A stretch of 64,000 nt of DNA from assembly GCA_943328505.2 (NCBI GenBank), contig CALQAH020000002.1, positions 62,001 through 126,000 of the forward strand. The letters are read 5' to 3'. The notes under the pieces are model-generated. The model saw nothing but the letters and a program-made list of their open reading frames with translations. It was not told the DNA's origin and searched no databases. Below, one piece after another: positions 47,493-55,510 of the stretch (positions within the stretch are counted from its first letter, which is position 1; each line of letters begins with the position of its first letter). The DNA comes from Rhizobium sp. Q54 (GTDB lineage: Bacteria > Bacteroidota > Bacteroidia > Flavobacteriales > Flavobacteriaceae). A program made the position numbers and the translations under genes.

Positions 47493-48488
47493 ATGCCTGT
47501 ATTTTTAATTGGTTTTTTAGTTTTCGGGCTCTTTTTTTTATTGTCTTCTTTTTTTACGGTAAAACAGCAAACGGCTGTTGTGATTGAACGTTTTGGAAAA
47601 TTTACCAGTATTCGAAGTTCGGGTTTGCAACTTAAACTTCCAATTATTGATAGAATTGCTGGTAGAGTAAATCTTAGAATTCAACAATTGGATGTTATCA
47701 TTGAAACCAAAACCAAGGACAACGTTTTTATTAAAATGAAAGTTTCAGTTCAATTTAATGTGATTCAAGATAAAGTGTATGAGGCATTTTATAAATTAGA
47801 ATATCCTCATGATCAAATTACAGCATATGTTTTTGATGTTGTTCGTGCTGAAGTTCCAAAATTAATTTTAGATGATGTTTTTGTTAGAAAAGACGATATT
47901 GCCATTGGTGTAAAACGTGAATTAAACGAAGCCATGTCAACCTATGGTTATGACATTATCAATACTTTAGTTACTGATATCGATCCGGATATTCAAGTGA
48001 AAAATGCGATGAACCGAATCAATGCTGCCGATAGAGAAAAAACAGCAGCTACTTTCGAAAGTGAAGCGCAAAGAATTAGAATTGTTGCTAAAGCTAAAGC
48101 CGAAGCCGAAAGTAAAAAATTACAAGGTCAAGGTATTGCAGATCAACGTAGAGAAATTGCTCGTGGATTGGTAGAAAGTGTGGAAGTTTTGAACAATGTT
48201 GGAATCAATTCGCAGGAAGCTTCGGCACTGATTGTCATTACACAACATTATGATACGCTTCAAGCTATTGGTGCTGATACCAATTCGAATTTAATTTTGT
48301 TACCCAATTCACCTCAAGCTGCGAGTGATATGTTGAATAATATGGTAACGAGTTTTACCGCTTCAAGTATCATGGGAGAGCAAATGAAAAACCAGCCGAA
48401 AAGAGTGAAAAAAAATAAAGACACCACTTCACTGGATTACAATCCATCAGACACATCAAATCCTGAAGAGCCAACACAAACGGTATAA
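47493..48488 (+). CDS. SPFH/band 7 domain protein (stomatin/QmcA-like)
   Basis: A 331-residue membrane-anchored protein. A short N-terminal transmembrane helix (about 3-22) precedes the band 7 domain with TAVVIERFGKFTSIRSSGLQ. The helical region ADREKTAATFESEAQRIRI follows, as in stomatin-like and QmcA proteins that assemble into rings on membranes. Its specific role is unknown; relatives often associate with membrane proteases. No NfeD gene is adjacent. Confidence 0.88.
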   Translation: MPVFLIGFLVFGLFFLLSSFFTVKQQTAVVIERFGKFTSIRSSGLQLKLPIIDRIAGRVNLRIQQLDVIIETKTKDNVFIKMKVSVQFNVIQDKVYEAFYKLEYPHDQITAYVFDVVRAEVPKLILDDVFVRKDDIAIGVKRELNEAMSTYGYDIINTLVTDIDPDIQVKNAMNRINAADREKTAATFESEAQRIRIVAKAKAEAESKKLQGQGIADQRREIARGLVESVEVLNNVGINSQEASALIVITQHYDTLQAIGADTNSNLILLPNSPQAASDMLNNMVTSFTASSIMGEQMKNQPKRVKKNKDTTSLDYNPSDTSNPEEPTQTV

Positions 48489-48503
48489 TTTCAGATTCAA
48501 GAT

Positions 48504-48533
48504 AAAAAAAAGAGCCAAATTGGCTCTTTTTTT
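48504..48533. terminator. Bidirectional terminator between SPFH gene and glnS
   Basis: A near-perfect hairpin (AAAAAAAGAGCCAA with its complement TTGGCTCTTTTTTT) lies between two converging genes and has T tracts on both strands. Confidence 0.9.
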
Positions 48534-48554
48534 ATAAATATATTTAAAAGATAA

Positions 48555-50240
48555 TTACTCTTTACTTTCCACTTTCGCCCAAGTATCTCTAAGTCCAACT
48601 GTTTTGTTAAAAACCAATTTTTGATTCGTTGAATCTCTATCGACACAATAATAGCCCAATCGTTGAAATTGAAATCGATCACCATCTTTTGCGGTTGCCA
48701 AACTAGGTTCCAAATAACCTGTTATCACTTCCAATGAATTAGGATTGATGTATTCTTTAAAATCAACTTCTTTATCACCATCGGGATTTTCATGAGTAAA
48801 CAATCGGTCATACAGGCGAATTTCAGCAGTAATAGCATGTTGAATCGAAACCCAATGAATCGTTCCTTTTACTTTTCGTTGAGACGCTTCGGTACCGCTT
48901 CCGCTTCGAGAATCTTCATCATAAGTACAATGTATTTCGGTAATGTTACCATTCGAATCTTTTACAACACTTTCGCCTTTGATAATATAGCCGTTTTTCA
49001 AACGGACTTCGGTTCCTAATGTCAATCGGAAAAATTTCTTGTTGGCTTCTTCCTGAAAATCTTCTCTTTCGATATATAACTCATTAGAAAAAGGCACTTC
49101 TCTAAAACCTAAATTAGCATCTTCTTGACTGTTTTCTGCCTCTAATAATTCTGATTTTCCATCAGGATAATTAGTAATCACCAATTTCACTGGATTTAAA
49201 ACCGCCATCACTCTTGGTGCCGTTTTATTCAAATCTTCACGAACACAAAATTCTAAAAGTGAAACATCAATTAAATTGGAGCGTTTTGCAATTCCAATTG
49301 TCGTTGCAAAATTCCGAATTGCCATTGGTGTATAACCACGTCTTCGCATTCCAGAAATGGTACTCATTCTTGGATCGTCCCAAGAAGTCACGTGCTTTTC
49401 TTCCACTAATTGCAATAATTTACGCTTAGAAACAACGGTGTGTGACAAATTTCTACGAGCAAATTCTCTTTGTTTTGGACGTACTTTAGTACTATCATAG
49501 ACTTGATCTAAAAACCAATCATACAATTCTCGGTGTGGTAAAAATTCCAGTGTACAAAACGAATGTGAAATTTGTTCTATATAATCACTTTCACCATGAG
49601 CCCAGTCGTACATTGGGTAAATGCACCAATCATTTCCGGTTCGGTGGTGATGTGAATGTAAAATTCGGTACATAATTGGATCTCGCATTAACATATTGGT
49701 ATGCGACATATCAATTTTGGCACGAAGAATATGAGTTCCATTTGGGAATTCTCCTTTTTTCATACGAGAAAACAAATCTAAATTTTCTTCAACGGAACGA
49801 TTTCTGTATGGGGAATCCGAACCAACTTGTGTTGGCGTTCCTTTTTGTTTGGCCATATCTTCGGAAGATTGACTATCAATATAAGCTTTCCCTTGTTTGA
49901 TGAAATCAACAGTCCAATCATATAATTGTTGGAAATAATCGGAGGCATACCGTTCTTCAGTCCATTTAAAACCAAGCCATTCGATATCTTTTTTGATGGC
50001 GTCAACAAATTCTTGCTCTTCTTTTGCGGGATTGGTATCGTCAAAACGCAGGTTCACGGATGCTTTATAATCAATACCTAAACCAAAATTCAAACAAATA
50101 GCACTGGCATGACCCACGTGTAAATAACCGTTGGGCTCTGGAGGAAAACGAAAACGCAATTTGTCCTGTGACAAACCATTTTTTAAATCTTCTTCAATAA
50201 TTTGTTCAATGAAATTAAGTGCTTTTTCTTCGGTTGACAT
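48555..50240 (-). CDS. glnS: Glutaminyl-tRNA synthetase
   Basis: A 561-residue class I synthetase. The HIGH-type motif is FPPEPNGYLHVGHA and the KMSKS motif is VVSKRKL; NLRFDDTNPAKEEQE and the C-terminal anticodon-binding beta-barrels are intact. Its 5' region is shared with the divergent folB gene and contains a long hairpin-forming inverted repeat. Confidence 0.97.
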   Translation of the reverse strand: MSTEEKALNFIEQIIEEDLKNGLSQDKLRFRFPPEPNGYLHVGHASAICLNFGLGIDYKASVNLRFDDTNPAKEEQEFVDAIKKDIEWLGFKWTEERYASDYFQQLYDWTVDFIKQGKAYIDSQSSEDMAKQKGTPTQVGSDSPYRNRSVEENLDLFSRMKKGEFPNGTHILRAKIDMSHTNMLMRDPIMYRILHSHHHRTGNDWCIYPMYDWAHGESDYIEQISHSFCTLEFLPHRELYDWFLDQVYDSTKVRPKQREFARRNLSHTVVSKRKLLQLVEEKHVTSWDDPRMSTISGMRRRGYTPMAIRNFATTIGIAKRSNLIDVSLLEFCVREDLNKTAPRVMAVLNPVKLVITNYPDGKSELLEAENSQEDANLGFREVPFSNELYIEREDFQEEANKKFFRLTLGTEVRLKNGYIIKGESVVKDSNGNITEIHCTYDEDSRSGSGTEASQRKVKGTIHWVSIQHAITAEIRLYDRLFTHENPDGDKEVDFKEYINPNSLEVITGYLEPSLATAKDGDRFQFQRLGYYCVDRDSTNQKLVFNKTVGLRDTWAKVESKE

Positions 50241-50275
50241 TTTTTTTGTTTAATTTTAGCAAAGATATGAAAAGA

Positions 50276-50343
50276 GTTTATAAAGTTTATGAGTTTAAAA
50301 GTTTAGTCGCTTTTAAACTCTAAACCCTATAACCTTTATAAAC
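50276..50343. repeat. Long imperfect hairpin between glnS and folB
   Basis: Two perfect nested stems: GAGTTTAAAAG/CTTTTAAACTC (50291-50301 with 50310-50320, 8-nt loop) and GTTTATAAAG/CTTTATAAAC (50276-50285 with 50334-50343). The repeated GTTTA units resemble in style the AT-rich arms around the S23 gene, but no ORF lies inside. It ends 19 bp before the folB ATG. Confidence 0.8.
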
Positions 50344-50361
50344 CTCCTAAACTTTTTAAAA

Positions 50362-50721
50362 ATGGGTACTATAAAACTCCAAAACATAAGAACTTTTTCC
50401 TTTCACGGCTGCCTGGAGGAAGAAGAAAAAATTGGTTCAGATTACCGAGTAGATTTAGAAATTAAAACCGATTTGAGAAAATCTTCAACCACCGATCATT
50501 TAAAAGACACTGTGGACTATGTGCTTTTAAACAAAATTGTTGTCGAAGAAATGGATATTCGTTCCAATTTATTAGAACATGTTGGACATCGAATCATTAC
50601 AAAAATATTCAAAGAAATACCTTCGGTTTCAAGGATTATTTTAGCGGTTTCAAAACTTAATCCTCCCATTGGTGGTGATGTTGAAGCCGTTACTATTGAA
50701 ATGGAAGAGTATAGGAATTAA
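50362..50721 (+). CDS. folB: Dihydroneopterin aldolase
   Basis: A 119-residue folate-pathway enzyme converting 7,8-dihydroneopterin to 6-hydroxymethyl-7,8-dihydropterin. The N-terminal IKLQNIRTFSFHGCLEEEEK, VDYVLLNKIVVEEM and LLEHVGHRI are typical of the family, and the final RIILAVSKLNPPIGGDVE contains the conserved lysine-Pro-Pro segment. It is small but full-length. No other folate genes are adjacent. Confidence 0.93.
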   Translation: MGTIKLQNIRTFSFHGCLEEEEKIGSDYRVDLEIKTDLRKSSTTDHLKDTVDYVLLNKIVVEEMDIRSNLLEHVGHRIITKIFKEIPSVSRIILAVSKLNPPIGGDVEAVTIEMEEYRN

Positions 50722-50728
50722 TATTTTA

Positions 50729-50754
50729 GATTCTTCGTTCGTCAGAATGACAAA
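50729..50754. repeat. Short intergenic element of a type dispersed in Bacteroidota
   Basis: The stretch reads on the minus strand TTTGTCATTCTGACGAACG and continues to GAAGAATC. I recall very similar strings scattered in intergenic regions of many Bacteroidota genomes; this is from memory and cannot be counted here. It carries a small ATTCT/AGAAT stem. Confidence 0.45.
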
Positions 50755-50763
50755 CTTAAAAAC

Positions 50764-51405
50764 CCTCCAACTCTACTTTAGGATTTCAAAAGCATTGTCC
50801 GGATTCGAACCTCGCTTTAATTAATTTTTCCTAAAAATTATCCATAAAAAACCTCCAATTTTCCTTGAAGGTTTCAGAGGCATCGTCCGGATTCGAACAT
50901 CACTTTAATTAATTTTTCTTAAAAATTATCCATAAAAAACTTCCAAGTTTCCTTGAAGGTTTCAGAGGCATCGTCCGGATTCGAACATCACTTTAATTAA
51001 TTTTTCTTAAAAATTATCCATAAAAAACCTCTAAGTTTCCTTGAAGGTTTCAGAGGCATTGTCAAGATTCGAACATCACTTTAATTAATTTTTCTTAAAA
51101 ATTATCCATAAAAAACCTCCAAGTTTCCTTGAAGGTTTCAGAGGCATTATCAGGATTCGAACATCACTTTAATTAATTTTTCTTAAAAATTATTCATAAA
51201 AAACCTCCAAGTTTCCTTGAAGGTTTCAAAAGCATTGTCAAGATTCGAACATCACTTTAATTAATTTTTCTTAAAAATTATCCATAAAAAACCTCCAAGT
51301 TTCCTTGAAGGTTTCAAAAGCATTGTCAAGATTCGAACATCACTTTAATTAATTTTTCTTAAAAATTATTCATAAAAAACCTCCAAGTTTCCTTGAAGGT
51401 TTCAG
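50764..51405 (-). repeat. Seven tandem 88-bp repeats carrying the tRNA-Cys 3' tail and a terminator hairpin
   Basis: The motif TTCGAAC recurs at 50804, 50892, 50980, 51068, 51156, 51244, 51332 and, in the real tRNA, at 51420: spacing exactly 88 bp throughout. Each unit on the minus strand contains a 21-nt copy of the tRNA 3' end (from G53 to U73), an AACCTTCAAG/CTTGGAGGTT stem with GAAA loop and a T tract, and a linker with an AATTTTT/AAAAATT hairpin. Copies 1 and 2 (50878-50898, 50966-50986) match the tRNA tail 21 of 21; the others have one to four or more changes. The copy nearest 50764 is degenerate in its hairpin. Confidence 0.95.
51382..51405 (-). terminator. Terminator hairpin directly after tRNA-Cys
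   Basis: In the minus-strand RNA, a 10-bp stem AACCUUCAAG/CUUGGAGGUU with a GAAA loop precedes a U tract. One base pair is G-U and would be C-A on the plus strand, so it is built for the tRNA direction. The same hairpin recurs, with small changes, in the tandem units (degenerate in the outermost). Confidence 0.85.
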
Positions 51406-51476
51406 AGGCATCGTCCGGATTCGAACCGGAGTAGGAGCTTTTGCAGAGCCCAGCCTAGCCGCTCGGCCACGACGCC
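51406..51476 (-). tRNA. tRNA-Cys (anticodon GCA)
   Basis: A 71-nt gene folds into a full cloverleaf. The acceptor stem GGCGTCG pairs with CGATGCC (one G-U), the D arm is GCCGAGCGGC-type, the anticodon loop is CTGCAAA with GCA, and the T arm is CCGG TTCGAAT CCGG. The discriminator base is U73, as expected for Cys. CCA is not encoded. Confidence 0.95.
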
Positions 51477-51492
51477 ATTATTTAATGGATAG

Positions 51493-51500
51493 CAAAAGTA
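51493..51500 (-). promoter_or_regulatory. -7 box of the tRNA-Cys promoter
   Basis: On the minus strand TACTTTTG matches the TAnnTTTG consensus and lies 17 bp upstream of the tRNA 5' end. I see no convincing TTG at the -33 position. Confidence 0.6.
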
Positions 51501-51541
51501 ACATATTATTTTATAATTAAAAATAAAATAATTAATTTCTC

Positions 51542-52216
51542 TTAATCTATCTTTTCTAAAACTTTTTTAGCGAGTTTGTTTTCATTTGGGAACCAACCTT
51601 GAAACATTAACACCAATCCAAAAACAATTAGTAAAACACTAATTAATTTTTTCATTTTTAAAATATTTACAGGTGTCATTTTACTTTTTAACTGTTTGGC
51701 TAATACTATTTTTCCAATATCAACTAAGAGATAAGTCCCAATTACAGTTGCAAAGAAAATAATCATTCTTGAAGTTTCAAGTTCTAGTTTTGGTCCAAAA
51801 GTGATTAGCACTAAAAACCAAAACAACAAAACGCCAACATTGATAAAGTTTAATAAGAATCCTTTAATAAAAAGGCTTAAATAATTGTTTTTTGTAATTT
51901 CAATAATCACATTTTCATCAAGGCTTTTTGTTGCTTTTTGTATTTTTACATAAGAAACCAAACCATAGGTTAGCATTAGAATTCCACCAAAAATATAAAT
52001 AGCAGGATCGTTTTTAATAGTTTGTATCAATCGATAACTACTAAAATAAGCAAGCGAAATAAAAACAATATCAGCAGTAACAACGCCAATATCAAAAACA
52101 AATGCTGCTCGAAATCCTTTGACAGCACTTGTTTCAAGTAGCACAAAAAAAACAGGACCAATCATAAAGCTTAAAAAAACGCCTAAAGGTATTCCTGATA
52201 AGATATCTTGTAACAT
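51542..52216 (-). CDS. LysE-family amino-acid exporter
   Basis: A 224-residue membrane protein with about six transmembrane helices. The N-terminal IPLGVFLSFMIGPVFFVLLE and central GFLLNFINVGVLLFWFLV are typical of LysE/RhtB-type exporters, with the conserved Gly-Pro near residue 20. Substrate is unknown. It lies between tRNA-Cys and rnr, all leftward, with its own start ATG after about 80 bp from rnr. Confidence 0.83.
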   Translation of the reverse strand: MLQDILSGIPLGVFLSFMIGPVFFVLLETSAVKGFRAAFVFDIGVVTADIVFISLAYFSSYRLIQTIKNDPAIYIFGGILMLTYGLVSYVKIQKATKSLDENVIIEITKNNYLSLFIKGFLLNFINVGVLLFWFLVLITFGPKLELETSRMIIFFATVIGTYLLVDIGKIVLAKQLKSKMTPVNILKMKKLISVLLIVFGLVLMFQGWFPNENKLAKKVLEKID

Positions 52217-52294
52217 GTAGTTGTTTTAAAATTTTGACTCTGCAATTTAGAATTTTATATTAAGAAAAAAGTTGTTAAAGTTCCTTTTTTACTA

Positions 52295-54475
52295 TTATTC
52301 ATTTTTTCTAATAAAATTAAAATCCAATTGTTTCTTCACTAAGTCAGCATTTTTCACTTTCACAATCACTTCATCTCCAAGTTGTAAAATACTTTGAGTT
52401 GTAGCACCAACGAGTGCATATTGTTTTTCATCGAAAGTATAATAGTCGTCTTTAATTTCACGAATTCTACACATACCTTCGCATTTATTTTCGATAATTT
52501 CTACATAAATTCCCCATTCGGTAACACCTGAAATAACTCCAATAAACTCTTGATCTTTGTGGTCTTGCATGTATTTAATTTGCATGTATTTTATAGAATC
52601 GCGTTCAGCATTCGTTGCTAAACCTTCCATATTAGAAGCATGCACACATTTTTCTTCATAGACTTCAGCATCGACCGATTTTCCTCCATCTAAATAAAAC
52701 TGCAATAATCGATGTACCATAACATCGGGATAACGTCTGATTGGTGAGGTAAAATGACTGTAGTAATCAAATGCTAATCCGTAGTGACCAATATTATCTG
52801 TAGAATATTTAGCTTTACTCATGGTTCGAATCGCTAACGTATCAATCAGGTTTTGTTCTTTTTTACCATTGACATCCGCCATTAATTGATTTAATGATTT
52901 TGAAATGTCTTTTTTCTCGCGTAAATCTATTTTGTATCCAAACTTAGAAATCAAGGCTTGCATAGCAAACAACTTATCTTCATTGGGTTCATCGTGTATT
53001 CTGTATACAAAAGTTTTCTTTTGTTTTCCAATATATTCCGCCACTTTTCTGTTGGCTAAAAGCATAAATTCTTCAATCAGATGATTGGCATCTTTAGACA
53101 CTTTAAAATAAACACCTTCTGGTTCACCATCTTCGGATAAATTAAATTTTACTTCAACTTTATCAAAAGAAATAGCACCATTATTCATTCGGTGTCTACG
53201 AAGAATTTTAGCTAATTCATCAAGTTTTAAAGTTGCTTCTACTATTTCATCTGAAGCTATAAAATCACTTCCCGTTAATGAAATTTCGGCTGGAATTTTA
53301 TTTGATTTAGTTTCTATAATTACTTGTGCTTCCTCATAAGCAAAGCGTTGATCGGAATTAATAACGGTTCTTCCGAACCATTGATTCATTACTGTTGCTT
53401 TGTGATCGATTTCAAAGATGGCTGAAAACGTGTATTTTTCTTCATTAGGGCGCAATGAACAAGTAAAATTGGATAACACTTCTGGTAACATTGGTACCAC
53501 TCTATCTACTAAATAAACCGAAGTTCCCCGTTTAAAAGCTTCATCATCCAGTATAGTTCCTTCTTGTAAATAATGAGAAACATCGGCTATATGAATACCA
53601 ATTTCGTAGTTGCCGTTTTCTAATTTTTTAAAAGACAACGCATCATCAAAATCTTTTGCATCTTTTGGATCAATTGTATACGTCAACGTATCACGCATAT
53701 CACGACGATTGGCTATTTCACTGGGATGAATAGAAGTGTCTATTTTTTGTGCAAAAACTTCTACATCAATCGGAAAATCATACGGTAGTCCATATTCAGC
53801 AAGAATAGCATGAATTTCGGTATCGTGATCACCAGGTTTTCCTAAAACCTTTATAACAGAACCAAATGGGGAATCGGCTCTTTTTGGCCAATCTTCAATT
53901 TTTGCAATAACCACATCACCTTGTTGAGCATCGCCTAATTTGTCTTTTGGAATAAAAATATCGGTGTACATTTTAGCATTCGCTGTCGTTACAAAAGCAA
54001 AATTCTTTTGAATATCGATAACACCAACAAATTCAGTTTTAGCTCTTTCTAAAACTTCAATCACTTCGCCTTCAGGACGTTTTCCACGACGACGATTATA
54101 AACATAAACTTTAACTTTGTCTTTATCTAACGCACGATTTAAATTATTGGTAGGAATAAAAACATCTTCTTCAAAATCTTCACAGAGAAAATAAGCTGTT
54201 TTTCTGGAAGTCATATCAATCGTGCCTTCATAATAATCTTGGCTAACAGCTTTGACTAAATATTTACCAGGTTCTGATTCTATAATGACTTTTTGAGCAG
54301 CTAGAATTTTTAAATCTTTGATGATTTCGTTTCTACTTTTGGTATCATCTAATTCTAAAACAGCAGCTATTTGTTTATAATTAAAAGGTTTATTGGCGTT
54401 TTGTGATAGTATTTTTAAAATCTTTTCAGAGAACGTTTTCTCTATTTTTCCAAACTTTTTTGGTTTCTTACTCAT
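52295..54475 (-). CDS. rnr: Ribonuclease R
   Basis: A 726-residue 3'-to-5' exoribonuclease (RNB family). Two cold-shock-type domains (about 85-220) precede the RNB catalytic domain with TIDPKDAKDFDDALS, which holds the metal-binding aspartates, and the YSHFTSPIRRYPDV segment. An S1 domain at about 640-720 closes the protein; the basic tail seen in E. coli is absent. It is the leftmost member at the orientation switch near 54.5 kb. Confidence 0.95.
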   Translation of the reverse strand: MSKKPKKFGKIEKTFSEKILKILSQNANKPFNYKQIAAVLELDDTKSRNEIIKDLKILAAQKVIIESEPGKYLVKAVSQDYYEGTIDMTSRKTAYFLCEDFEEDVFIPTNNLNRALDKDKVKVYVYNRRRGKRPEGEVIEVLERAKTEFVGVIDIQKNFAFVTTANAKMYTDIFIPKDKLGDAQQGDVVIAKIEDWPKRADSPFGSVIKVLGKPGDHDTEIHAILAEYGLPYDFPIDVEVFAQKIDTSIHPSEIANRRDMRDTLTYTIDPKDAKDFDDALSFKKLENGNYEIGIHIADVSHYLQEGTILDDEAFKRGTSVYLVDRVVPMLPEVLSNFTCSLRPNEEKYTFSAIFEIDHKATVMNQWFGRTVINSDQRFAYEEAQVIIETKSNKIPAEISLTGSDFIASDEIVEATLKLDELAKILRRHRMNNGAISFDKVEVKFNLSEDGEPEGVYFKVSKDANHLIEEFMLLANRKVAEYIGKQKKTFVYRIHDEPNEDKLFAMQALISKFGYKIDLREKKDISKSLNQLMADVNGKKEQNLIDTLAIRTMSKAKYSTDNIGHYGLAFDYYSHFTSPIRRYPDVMVHRLLQFYLDGGKSVDAEVYEEKCVHASNMEGLATNAERDSIKYMQIKYMQDHKDQEFIGVISGVTEWGIYVEIIENKCEGMCRIREIKDDYYTFDEKQYALVGATTQSILQLGDEVIVKVKNADLVKKQLDFNFIRKNE

Positions 54476-54583
54476 AATTCTTTTTGTAATAAAGTTGAAA
54501 ATTACGAAGAAGTATTAAGATATAAGAAATAAGTATTAAGATTTATCTAAAATGTAACATTTAACTACCTTTATATAAAAAAA

Positions 54584-54823
54584 ATGACTGAATTTGTAAC
54601 CGTTGCTACTTTTAATTTCACCCACGAAATTACTATTCTAAAGACTATTTTAGAGCATGAAGGTATTCCTTATTTGTTTCAAAATGAGAATTTAATTTCT
54701 GTTGATCCTTTAGCAAGTTTTGCTTACGGCGGTATTGATTTAAAAGTACATCCCAACGATGTTCTTCAGGTGAAAGATATTTTAAATAACCTTTCTGGAA
54801 AAGATGAATTAAAAATTGTCTAA
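54584..54823 (+). CDS. DUF2007-family small protein
   Basis: A 79-residue soluble protein. The start TEFVTVATFNFTHEITILK and the later DLKVHPNDVLQVKDIL match the DUF2007 (putative prokaryotic signal-transducing) family. Function is unknown. It is divergent from rnr and is the first rightward gene at the orientation switch. Confidence 0.75.
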   Translation: MTEFVTVATFNFTHEITILKTILEHEGIPYLFQNENLISVDPLASFAYGGIDLKVHPNDVLQVKDILNNLSGKDELKIV

Positions 54824-55436
54824 AAAAATCAAAGTTGTCAACACTTATTAAAAACAACAAAATAAAAAGGAAATTTAAATTTAATTTATGGTGGTTATAA
54901 TAGGGTGTTAATTGGTACAATAAGTTTTGTTTTAAAAGTTGTCTTTTGAAGTTATTTAAATTTACATTTATTTATTAACACACTTTTTAAATAGTAAATC
55001 ATTTATTTTGAAGTAATTTTTAAAGGTAATGAACAGTTGTTCACAACTCAAAAAACAATCTTTTTGTAAATAACTTTGTAACCACTTTTTTGTTGAAAAA
55101 CTACTTTTTTATAGTGATAACTTTTCTAAAAAAAAGCCAAACTAAATTAGCTTTTCTCAAACCACTTTTGGATTACAAATTATAATAATACCACCAAGAA
55201 AAACTTCTAATATTCTATCTAAAGTTGTTAACAACGAATGTTAATTTAAGGTTAACTGATTATCAATGAATTGCGATTCTCTATTAACAATGCAAAAAAT
55301 TAACATTTTTAATGTGGAATAACTACTGATTTAAAACATGTTATAAAATATTCTAATTACTGCTTATAGCTATTTCTTTTAAAATCAAAGGTTTAAAATA
55401 ATAGTAAAATCAATCCATTACTCCTTATTATATTCT

Positions 55437-55444
55437 TAAATTTG
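55437..55444 (+). promoter_or_regulatory. -7-like box before rpiB
   Basis: TAAATTTG matches the TAnnTTTG consensus. No -33 TTG is seen at the usual distance. The rpiB ATG is 66 bp downstream. Confidence 0.4.
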
Positions 55445-55458
55445 TACGGACAATTACA

Positions 55459-55496
55459 CCCGAGGCGAAGCCGAATTGTATGGAGCGCAGCGGAAT
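55459..55496 (+). other. GC-rich element in rpiB leader
   Basis: A 38-bp stretch with two related halves, GAGGCGAAGCCGAAT and GAGCGCAGCGGAAT, stands out in the AT-rich surroundings. A small GGC-GAA-GCC hairpin can form. I do not recognise it as a known riboswitch. Confidence 0.5.
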
Positions 55497-55510
55497 AAAA
55501 CAACAACACT

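Larger units (their letters stand above)
54824..55510. other. AT-rich 687-bp intergenic region; candidate replication origin (oriC)
   Basis: No convincing ORF lies here. I see five motifs of the form YTRTNNACA, near the DnaA box TTATCCACA: TTGTCAACA 54835, TTATTAACA 54972, TTGTTCACA 55037, TTGTTAACA 55225 and CTATTAACA 55281. Two are palindromes: AGTTGT-tc-ACAACT (55035-55048) and GTTGTTAACAAC (55224-55235). Gene orientation is mainly leftward to its left and rightward to its right, and two parS sites lie about 15 kb away. Origin function is an inference. Confidence 0.5.

Noticed and set aside
49380-50120. Further parS sites at CACGTG near 49390, 50115 and 705
   Set aside because: The flanking bases do not match TGTTYCACGTGRAACA; only the core hexamer is shared.
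50764-51405. Could the regular repeats be a CRISPR array?
   Set aside because: The whole 88-bp unit is repeated without unique spacers, there are no cas genes, and each unit contains a tRNA tail and a terminator.
50764-51405. Extra tRNA genes in the array
   Set aside because: Only the last 21 nt of the tRNA is copied; D arm, anticodon arm and 5' acceptor strand are missing in every unit.
54645-54920. Minus-strand 91-aa ORF over DUF2007
   Set aside because: It runs opposite a better supported gene and shows no conserved pattern.
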